Of a stretch of DNA of 64,000 nt, positions 10,701 to 15,385 are shown piece after piece. Each line of letters opens with the position of its first letter. Position 1 is the stretch's first letter. The notes beneath the pieces are model-generated. The model saw only the letters and a program-made list of their open reading frames with translations. It made no database searches and was not told the origin of the DNA. The DNA is from Saccharophagus degradans 2-40 (GTDB lineage Bacteria; Pseudomonadota; Gammaproteobacteria; Pseudomonadales; Cellvibrionaceae), in contig NC_007912.1 of NCBI RefSeq assembly GCF_000013665.1, forward strand, positions 4,711,684 through 4,775,683, read 5' to 3'. Made by a program: the position numbers and the translations under genes.

Positions 10701-11112
10701 CGTTGTTGCCAACGTGGTAATTATGGATTCCTATCGAACAGCCAAGGAGTTTAATTTTGGAGAACAACACCTCGCCGAGTTTGAAAAAGAATTAAGTGAA
10801 CATTTGCGCAAACACGTGGGGTCAGAAATAGTAGCGACTGAGACTTTAGAGCAAGCGCGCGACTACATTGGCTTTTCTAGTCGCACACCGAATATTGGCA
10901 CTGTTAACGCTGCTATTACGGTTATTTCTGATGAAGATAAGCTCGTGTTCTACGCATCGGGTGAGGAAGGTTCCTGGCATGGCTGTGCTACACAAGTAAC
11001 TGTATTGAAAGGCGCAGGTAAGCACGCCGACATGCTAGATGAACAATACGTAGAGAAAAACGCACAACTTGCACTCTCTGTACTAGAGGGGAGCGAAGAA
11101 TATGTTGCTTAA
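1777..11112 (+). CDS. Iterative hybrid PKS-NRPS, polycyclic tetramate macrolactam synthase type
   Basis: A 3111-residue megasynthase; SD AAGGA is at 1764-1768. Domains in order: KS (about 10-440; C183, H318, H358), AT (about 545-860; GHSAGE with S634, H737 in a VPYH motif in place of HAFH), DH (about 900-1170; H932, D1097), KR (about 1435-1625; nucleotide motif 1442-1449, S1586, Y1599), ACP (S1760), C (about 1810-2240; HHIISDA, H1955), A (about 2290-2790; TSGSTGK 2433-2439, K2779), PCP (S2833) and TE (S2957, H3083). There is no enoylreductase, so the chains should be polyenes. This order and length match PTM synthases, where one PKS module builds two polyene chains, the NRPS joins both to the two amines of ornithine, and the TE closes the tetramic acid. 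The A-domain pocket reads D-V-G-E-L-V-S-I-D by my alignment, close to an ornithine code. The condensation motif ends in DA rather than the usual DG. Confidence 0.93.
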   Translation: MKDSNKSSSEKIAVIGIGCRFPGGANNYTEFWQKILEGKDCLVDTPANRYNAESLYSKDKAKPGKLTGGRGGYIDGFDEFDPAFFGIGPREAEYMDPQQRKLLEVSWEALEDAGQLPHSLAGKNVGVFIGGFTLDYKIVQFADLSFKGLAAHTATGTMMTILSNRISYCFDFNGPSMSVDTACSSSLVSVHLACQSLASGESSMALAGGVLLHMTPQYTITESKGGFLSPEGLSRTYDADANGYVRSEGVGVVALKRLDDALRDGDPIHSVILASGVNQDGRTKGITVPSGEAQASLIRKVCKQADVNPGELQYIEAHGTSTPVGDPIEANALGKILEEGRESGAKCYISSVKANIGHTEAAAGVAGLIKTTMALKHKIIPPHINLKTVNPALNIDEQPFEIPRVATPWPEHKGPARAGVNSFGFGGTNAHVILEEAPAQAFPSKRANPNYAILPLTARDPADFPTMVANMRDAIISNQENPRFLHDAGFTLSHKRQQLEHSLAFVYKNKDELLQHMDNFIANEANPNIVAGTVLDTSDKKLVWVFTGMGPQWWGMGKQLFEQEPVYRKVIEACDKEMRKHADWSLIEELNKSEDESNMADTWLAQPANFALQIALAAMWRAQGIEPDAIVGHSAGEAAAFYEAGVYSLEDAVAVIIHRSRLQHKLNNTGGMLAVSLTEQDALARIKAYGNKVSIAAINSPTAMTLAGDVDALQEVEQSLKQAEVFCKFLAVNVPYHSAKMDVIKDELFKELATIRPKQTKLPLYLTGRNAKAEGPELDAAYWWDNVRYSVRFKDAIDNIAKDGFSLFLEIGPHPVLTHSVLECLAARQITGNIVPSIRRLEDEPARFMQSLAMLHNLGLKINWQPQYGGGVITTLPTYPWKKDRYWVESKSVAQVRLGHSAHPLLGRRLASASPAWETLLDIEQQPYLSDHRIQGNVLFPAAGYVEMAAQAMKDLTGDTAAVIADINLLKALYLPEADTKAVQFNFDADSARFTVTTMPNGEQDPVIHASGCLRTSQTQRTLNTLDLKAIQARSSSALNTEKCYASLTSMGYHYGPAFQPIENVWIGENEALARIVPSELLGENANNHHFHPALMDACFQVLLTTEIPLAQQQGEQTGIRLPLTIKEIRTQNVGSQPIWAHAQITQRTADEVIGNITIYDDHKKPLGVIQGFRAANVETVSSQVGLATIDSWLTEVNWIEAPVKAVEDTTTEGCTLVFGDAQSPLVAAVVKTFKLRNQPYCVVSAGEQFNFQPELNKATVQANNQADLETLISSIEANTKCEAILYLWQLDAPQLESCELEQLDASHSYNTYPLITLAKALGAIKNNARLIVATRSAQAVSTTDIPQPLPAAAWGAGRVLWFQELVDNRGKLVDLDQHHADSDTHTAHIEADQLLHELISQDEAEVAWRNNQRFCARLQPATNLSRPLPLRLRTDGCYLVTGALGALGRLVCQTLVKRGARRIILMGRTAIPPRKEWHKVDPTSAIASHIEFIQQLEANGAEAILAPVDVTNEHSISSWLADFKEQGRPPIRGVFHLAGQVRDTLIAEMQPETYNAAYNPKVLGSYLLHRHLAAEPLDHFVMFASVASLLTTAGQTNYAAGNAFLDVLAHHRRAQGLPGLAIDWGPWATGMIEELGLIDHYRNSRGMSSLSPEAGMDVLERVMGQNHAQLMVNTVIDWPLFTAWYPTLPPLIVDLAAQQKEAQGETDQGAFIDRFKQADESQRFALLSEHFTHVVSDVLRIKTELVTAESSLNDLGLDSLLAIELRARIQRDMKVALPVVTLLSGTVVNELINKINTNLLEQISNDTVATATENKVVEYTDENEFPLSQNQTALWFLKHLNPDGYAYNIGGAVEVRTDLQPELMFEAVRELIRRHPLLRANFAQKNGQALQFISPEPLEDIALVDVEGREWNDIYNMIIEDYRKPYDLAYDSLMRFRLYRRGDNQWVIMKAVHHIISDAISTFTFIDELLALYESKRRNDPITLPPLKARYLDFCNWQNRFLASAEAQRMQDYWLAHLPEEIPVLNLPLDKPRPPVQTNNGASQFFTLDKHLTARVQEFANQQGMTVFMVLISAYYALLNRYSGQENIIVGSPVLGRTEPEFAQLYGYFVNPLPLHADLSGEPSTIKLLEQVQQTVLNGLDNQEYPFVNLVDKLGLQHDPSRSAVFQAMFILLAHKVSTEQYGYKLDYIELPEEEGQFDLTLSVYEDMADGRFHCVFKYNTDLFFPETMERLTQHYQSLLTAMLECPDKPISKLDMLSDAEKTYLLDIWSGKTQKITENKTIIDLIDGHSASGKDAVVLPNEMGKARKATYAELTAKSNRLAHNLQNMGIGKGSIVALCLPKSPELIMTLLGVLKAGAAYLPLDPDYPADRISYMLNHAKVNLALVDNHTQTRLSEWQGKALTLADKSLSTITKTSRLAAASHDDLAYVIYTSGSTGKPKAVQVTHGNLAAIYQGWEQHYKLKTEVSVFAQMASFSFDVFAGDLVRALCSGGKLVLIERDVLFNTANLYETFVNEKVDCVEFVPAVVRGLMNYCESQNKRLDFIRLLIVGSDVWTVEEMRRLRALCQTEKGNNNRVVNSYGLSEATIDSTYFEGDLDKYENGKVVPIGRPFSNCEVYILDAYQQPTPIGVPGELWIGGEAVTNGYFAAPELTAQRFVTLELNNRATRLYRTGDLAQWDTYGTLHLLGRADNQVKVRGHRIEVGEIEAQLKTHSNVAQAVITLHKDSRQEAQLCAYCVPRKDSLDIKDLRQHLGSILPTYMIPARFMVIDELPLSPNGKVDLKALPEPSIDKSQEIIEPPVTLYEIRMAEHWKALLGLEQVGLQQDFFEVGDSSVKLIELIYHLQTEFNIALSVSQLFKISTLYGMAKTLENIIIGRESGAQPYLMFNQHNSASERKIFCFPPAGGHGLVYRNLAQQMQDHTLISFNYLTGDDKVERYANLITQQQPLGPYTLFGYSLGGNLAFEIAKLLEARGHVVANVVIMDSYRTAKEFNFGEQHLAEFEKELSEHLRKHVGSEIVATETLEQARDYIGFSSRTPNIGTVNAAITVISDEDKLVFYASGEEGSWHGCATQVTVLKGAGKHADMLDEQYVEKNAQLALSVLEGSEEYVA

Positions 11113-11338
11113 CGTAAACACTTCATCAAATTCATCACCTAAGGCTGCCGCGCAAAGCGGCAGCCCCACGGTGTTGGCAAAAGGTATTCACGCAGCGAAG
11201 TGTATCACCGCTTCCTTACTGCAAATTAACGATTGCAACACTCAAAGCCTCGAGCACTACACAAACAATAGCAATCAAGATGAAACAACGCCCGCCAACC
11301 AAGGAGTGCCCCATGCAGCCAGCACACAAACAGCGTGA
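11102..11338 (+). CDS. Possible small protein bridging PKS-NRPS and oxidoreductase
   Basis: A 78-residue frame whose ATG overlaps the PKS-NRPS stop by 11 bp and whose end overlaps the start of the next gene by 26 bp. A GGGGAG sequence sits a few bases before the ATG and could serve as a ribosome-binding site. The product is rich in Ser, Asn, Thr, Gln and Ala, has no hydrophobic segment and resembles nothing I know. It would fill a spacer of about 200 bp that otherwise has no function. It may be a chance frame; only its position argues for it. Confidence 0.3.
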   Translation: MLLNVNTSSNSSPKAAAQSGSPTVLAKGIHAAKCITASLLQINDCNTQSLEHYTNNSNQDETTPANQGVPHAASTQTA

Positions 11339-13073
11339 AACCATGCTAATTATAGGCGCGGGCTTAGGTGGCCTTTCCACCGGTTGCTACGCACAAATGA
11401 ATGGCTATAAAACGCACTTATTAGAAATGCACGAGATACCCGGAGGATGTTGTACTTCGTGGGAAAAAGGAAAGTTCACTTTTGACTGGTGTGTAAGCTG
11501 GTTACTTGGCAGCGGGCCGGGCAACGAAATGTACGACGTTTGGCGTGAAATTGGCGGGCTGGATGGCAAACAAATTCGCCACCCCGAAGTATTTAATATT
11601 GTTACCACCGCCAGCGGTGACTCGGTGCGGTTTTATTCCGACCCCGAAAAACTCGAAAAACATTTGTGCGAAATATCCCCAGAGGATACAAAGCTTATAA
11701 AAAACTTTTGTAAAGGCTTGCGGCAGTTTATTAAGTGCTTAAAGGTTTACCCTTTTCTTAAACCAGTAGGGTTAATGAAATGGCACGAAAAGGCCCGCAT
11801 GCTCGCCTCGTTTATTCCACACTTTAATTTAATTCGCAAAACAATATCGACCTTAATGACCGACTATTCGGCAAACTTTAAAAGTCCAATACTGCAAGAA
11901 GCGTTTAATTTTATACTTTATGAAAAGCACCCTAACTTTCCGGTACTGCCTTTCTACTTTCAGCTCGCCTCCCATGCCACGCATTCGGCAGGTGTGCCAG
12001 AGCACGGCTCACTTGGGCTGGCCCGCTCTATAGAGGCACGCTTTCTCAAACTTGGCGGCAAGGTTAGTTACAATACTAAGGTAGAAGAAATTCTAGTAGA
12101 GAACAACACGGCTGTAGGTGTGCGCTTATCCAACGGCGAAAAATTGTTTGCCGATATTATTGTATCGGCCAGCGACGGTTACAATACCGTTATGCGTATG
12201 CTGAAGGGTAAATACCTTAACGATACCTACCGCAAGCTCTATACCGAATGTATAACCAAACCCGATTTGGTGTTCCCCGGCTATTTCACGTTGTTTCTAG
12301 GGTTGGAAAAGCATTTTGCCGAAGGTGAGTATTGCACCACTTATATTCTACCCGAGGAACTGGCCGAGCAATTAATTGGTATCCGCCACGCAAGCATCAA
12401 TGTGCAATTTCGCAACGCCCTCTACCCCGAACTAAGCCCGCGAAATACCAGTATTATTTACCTAAGTTATTTTTGCGATATAGCGCCCTGGCGCGAGCTA
12501 GCCGAAGGTGAAGAACAGGTGAGTCGCGATTTTAAAGGCGAGCACATTCACACCCTGCCGGTTAAACGCGGCAGAGCTTATCAATTAGCAAAAAAACAAG
12601 TGGCCAATTTGCTTATCGACTTTTTAGAAAAAAAGTTCCCTGGCTTACGCAATGCCATATCCACACGCGATATCGCCACCCCCCTCACTCAAGTTCGCTA
12701 CACAGGCAACTACGATGGCTCGGTGTTGGGCTGGCAACCCTTTGTAGAAAGCGGTGAATCGCTGGAAGAAGAAGTAAAACGCAGTGGCCCGGGCCTACCG
12801 GGGTTACAGAACTTTTATTTCTCGGGTGTGTGGGCCACTACTGGTGGTTTGATACGTGCCGCTACCGCGGGTAGGCATGTAATGCAATTTATCTGCAAAG
12901 ACGATAACAAAGCTTTTAGCGCTTATGTAGACCCCAAAGCCGTAGCGCCAACCCATATAGTGCTGCGCGAAAAAACGCCTTTTAATCGTCAGTCTAAAAA
13001 TATCACACCCCCAATAACACCATTGAGCAGCCGCGAAAATTCCGTTGCATCGCACGAAACCGAACCGGCTTAA
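11313..13073 (+). CDS. FAD-dependent oxidoreductase, phytoene desaturase-like (PTM ring-forming type)
   Basis: 586 residues from ATG 11313, chosen because AAGGAG (11301-11306) lies 6 bp upstream; the frame is open further back to 11280. The N-terminus has a Rossmann dinucleotide motif GAGLGG (residues 15-20), and the C-terminus has the second flavin-binding signature of CrtI-like enzymes (SGVWATTGGLIRAATAGR). The closest general family is phytoene desaturase/retinol saturase-like FAD proteins. In PTM clusters such enzymes reduce and cyclise the polyene tetramate to build the fused carbocycles. Only one is present here, where HSAF-type clusters have several. An extra tail of about 50 polar residues follows the flavin motif. 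Confidence 0.85.
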   Translation: MQPAHKQRETMLIIGAGLGGLSTGCYAQMNGYKTHLLEMHEIPGGCCTSWEKGKFTFDWCVSWLLGSGPGNEMYDVWREIGGLDGKQIRHPEVFNIVTTASGDSVRFYSDPEKLEKHLCEISPEDTKLIKNFCKGLRQFIKCLKVYPFLKPVGLMKWHEKARMLASFIPHFNLIRKTISTLMTDYSANFKSPILQEAFNFILYEKHPNFPVLPFYFQLASHATHSAGVPEHGSLGLARSIEARFLKLGGKVSYNTKVEEILVENNTAVGVRLSNGEKLFADIIVSASDGYNTVMRMLKGKYLNDTYRKLYTECITKPDLVFPGYFTLFLGLEKHFAEGEYCTTYILPEELAEQLIGIRHASINVQFRNALYPELSPRNTSIIYLSYFCDIAPWRELAEGEEQVSRDFKGEHIHTLPVKRGRAYQLAKKQVANLLIDFLEKKFPGLRNAISTRDIATPLTQVRYTGNYDGSVLGWQPFVESGESLEEEVKRSGPGLPGLQNFYFSGVWATTGGLIRAATAGRHVMQFICKDDNKAFSAYVDPKAVAPTHIVLREKTPFNRQSKNITPPITPLSSRENSVASHETEPA

Positions 13074-13194
13074 CGCAAATTGCTATTCACATGGCCACTG
13101 TAGGTGGCCACTATATTTCGCTTATGCACAGCAAGGTATTTATGCTGTTGAGCAGCGCTCCGCACTTAAACACCGCTTACTGAGATTCGTAATT

Positions 13195-14436
13195 ATGGAA
13201 AGTTCCCGTACGGCACTGCGCATTATATTTTTTATTTTGCTCCTCGACATAATGGGCGTAAGCCTACTGTGGCCGGTGGCGGCATTTATTGTGCAGCAAT
13301 ATAGCAACGATGCCATTATGCTTACGGTATTAACCGCACTGTATTCGGCAGCGCAGTTTTTTGCCGCACCATTTATGGGTAGGCTAGGTGATAGTTATGG
13401 TCGGCGGCCAGTGCTTATTATTAGTTTGCTCGGTTCTTGTATTGGCTACATTATGTTTGGTGTGGGTGGCGCTTTGTGGGTGTTATTAATTTCACGCCTA
13501 TTAGACGGGTTTACTGCGGGCAATCAATCTGTCGCGGGCGCTTATATAGCAGATGTTTCAACACCCGAAACTAGGGCTAAAAATTTTACGTTGTTTGGAA
13601 TGGCCTGGGGTGTTGCATTGGTGGCTGGGCCAGCATTGGGGGCAGTGTTTGGCGAAATAAGCCTCGCCGCGCCCGCCTTTTTGGCTGCGACCCTCTGCTT
13701 ACTGGCTGCGCTATTAAGTTACTTTTATTTGCCAGAATCTTTGGCTCGCGAAAACAGAAATTCCACGCCAATAAAATTGGCAGACATCAACCCTTTTACC
13801 ACTATTATTAAGCTGCTCTCCAAACCGGTGCTAGGCTCTATATTTGTTGTACTAATACTGTTTAATTTTGTTTTTAACGGTTTCAGTAGTACAGAGTCAC
13901 TATACTTAGTAGAAAAATTTTCAGCTACACCGCTACAACTTGGCGGGCTACTTACTTTCGCAGGCCTTTCTCTGGTAGCAATACAAAAAATACTACCGCC
14001 ACTTATTAAGCGCTTTGGCCACCAACGCGTTGCTGTTGTTAGCTTAATCGCTTTAGCGATAATGGCAACAATAACATCTATCACACCGGCGTTTAATCTT
14101 TTGTTTGGGGTTGTTTCATTGCGCACTATGGCCGCTGGCTTTTTATTTCCAATTTTAGGTGCGCTAATGTCCTCTATGGTTACCCCCAAAGAACAAGGCG
14201 CCTTAATGGGCGTAAATACAGCATTACACAGTGCTACTTATGTTTTTGGGCCAATATGGGCGGGACTTGTTTACGATCATCTTCATGCAAGTTCGCCCTA
14301 CTGGCTAGGTGCGGTAATATTACTATTAACCGCCCTGTATTTATCTCGCGTGCGTTTATCACCGGTAAACCAACCTTTAAATAAACCAAATAATGACACT
14401 AGTAGCACATCTAATTTAACACCCGCTTCAGATTAA
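13195..14436 (+). CDS. MFS transporter, probable export of the cluster product
   Basis: About 413 residues from ATG 13195. The frame is open upstream to 13045, but that extension would overlap the oxidoreductase and is polar, so the later start before the first hydrophobic segment is preferred. The protein has about 12 membrane segments, a GRLGDSYGRRPVL loop typical of major facilitator drug:proton antiporters (TetA/MdtG group), and an Asp in the first helix (LLLDIMG). It is co-directional with the PKS-NRPS and oxidoreductase and likely serves export or self-resistance. The ligand cannot be read from the sequence. Confidence 0.82.
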   Translation: MESSRTALRIIFFILLLDIMGVSLLWPVAAFIVQQYSNDAIMLTVLTALYSAAQFFAAPFMGRLGDSYGRRPVLIISLLGSCIGYIMFGVGGALWVLLISRLLDGFTAGNQSVAGAYIADVSTPETRAKNFTLFGMAWGVALVAGPALGAVFGEISLAAPAFLAATLCLLAALLSYFYLPESLARENRNSTPIKLADINPFTTIIKLLSKPVLGSIFVVLILFNFVFNGFSSTESLYLVEKFSATPLQLGGLLTFAGLSLVAIQKILPPLIKRFGHQRVAVVSLIALAIMATITSITPAFNLLFGVVSLRTMAAGFLFPILGALMSSMVTPKEQGALMGVNTALHSATYVFGPIWAGLVYDHLHASSPYWLGAVILLLTALYLSRVRLSPVNQPLNKPNNDTSSTSNLTPASD

Positions 14437-14448
14437 CACCCAGCTTAC

Positions 14449-15210
14449 TTATGCCGACTCTGCTGTTGCGAGCTGGCATGTTACGGTGGTGTTTATAAAA
14501 TCTATTACAGGCTGTTTGTTTTTATCTACAAAGAAGTGGTCACCTTTAACTGTATGAATACCGGTATTACTTTCAAATAAATCAAACCAGTTTTCTAACG
14601 CTGCGGGTTTAAATTTCTCGCTACTGCCTACAAGCACACTCACGCCGAGCGGCAATGTATGTTTGTTTTTATTACAGTAGGTTTCGATAATTTTAAAATC
14701 GGCGCGCAGCGCAGGTAGAATTAGCTCCATCAACTCTTCGTCTTCTAACACCGCTTGCGGGCTGCCATTAAGGGCAGCTATTTTATCCAAAAATACTTTA
14801 TTGGGTAGATGATAAGTAGGGGGTAGTTCGCGCTCTATATTGGGCGCTGCGCAAGCAGAAGCAAAAAAATGTACAGGTAATGGCTTATTCTTCTGCTCCA
14901 AGGCCAAGCACACCTCATAGGCAACCCTTGCCCCCATGCTGTGACCAAAAAACACAAATGGCTTATCTCGCAGTAAGTTCATCGCATTTGTTATTGCGTC
15001 TACTATTTCTTCCATGGTGGAATAAGCCGCTTCTACAAGACGAATTCCGCGACCTGGTAGTTGAATAACCGCCAGTTCAATATCTGCATCTAGCTGCTCG
15101 GCCCACTGCATATAAGTAGCTGCGCTGCCCCCAGCATAAGGGAAACACAACAAACGATATGTTGCCTGTGAACGTTGCAATGGAATATATATTAGCGATG
15201 TTTTTTTCAT
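14449..15210 (-). CDS. Type II thioesterase
   Basis: 253 residues, alpha/beta hydrolase of the GrsT/RifR type. It shows FPYAGGSA near residue 25, the nucleophile motif GHSMGA and a C-terminal GDHFF histidine motif. These enzymes remove misprimed or stalled acyl groups from carrier proteins of PKS and NRPS assembly lines. The gene converges on the MFS gene with a 12-bp gap and so has its own promoter, within 15211-15385. Its location beside a synthase with its own TE domain fits an editing role. Confidence 0.87.
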   Translation of the reverse strand: MKKTSLIYIPLQRSQATYRLLCFPYAGGSAATYMQWAEQLDADIELAVIQLPGRGIRLVEAAYSTMEEIVDAITNAMNLLRDKPFVFFGHSMGARVAYEVCLALEQKNKPLPVHFFASACAAPNIERELPPTYHLPNKVFLDKIAALNGSPQAVLEDEELMELILPALRADFKIIETYCNKNKHTLPLGVSVLVGSSEKFKPAALENWFDLFESNTGIHTVKGDHFFVDKNKQPVIDFINTTVTCQLATAESA

Positions 15211-15216
15211 TGTATT

Positions 15217-15280
15217 AAGCCCTAGTAACCTATTTTTTACAAAACTATTGTTTTTAGAAAAATTAAAGTTACTAGAGCTT
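15217..15280. repeat. Long-loop inverted repeat upstream of the thioesterase
   Basis: AAGCCCTAGTAAC (15217-15229) and GTTACTAGAGCTT (15268-15280) are complementary with one mismatch, separated by 38 AT-rich bases. It lies just before the thioesterase start, on the 5' side of that gene. It could be a paired operator or an RNA hairpin in the leader. Confidence 0.4.
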
Positions 15281-15356
15281 ATACCGTATCCATGACACCG
15301 CTGTTAAAAGCGGTTCACAGGTTTAACCATTACTTAACATTTTGGCATTCAATTTA

Positions 15357-15370
15357 TTTAGTGCACTAAA
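15357..15370. promoter_or_regulatory. 14-bp perfect palindrome
   Basis: TTTAGTGCACTAAA is a perfect palindrome between the receptor stop and the thioesterase start. It may be an operator for the thioesterase gene. No T-run follows, so it does not look like a terminator. Confidence 0.3.
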
Positions 15371-15385
15371 CGCTAAAATTCTGTA

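Noticed and set aside
13725-14189. 154-codon minus-strand frame
   Set aside because: It is wholly antisense to the MFS gene, whose membrane-helix pattern explains the region; the antisense product is Ile/Ser/Lys-rich with no family features.
14449-15210. Thioesterase considered as a peptidase or lipase unrelated to the cluster
   Set aside because: GHSMGA, FPYAGGSA and the GDHFF histidine motif, with length about 250, fit type II thioesterases of PKS/NRPS systems, and it adjoins one.
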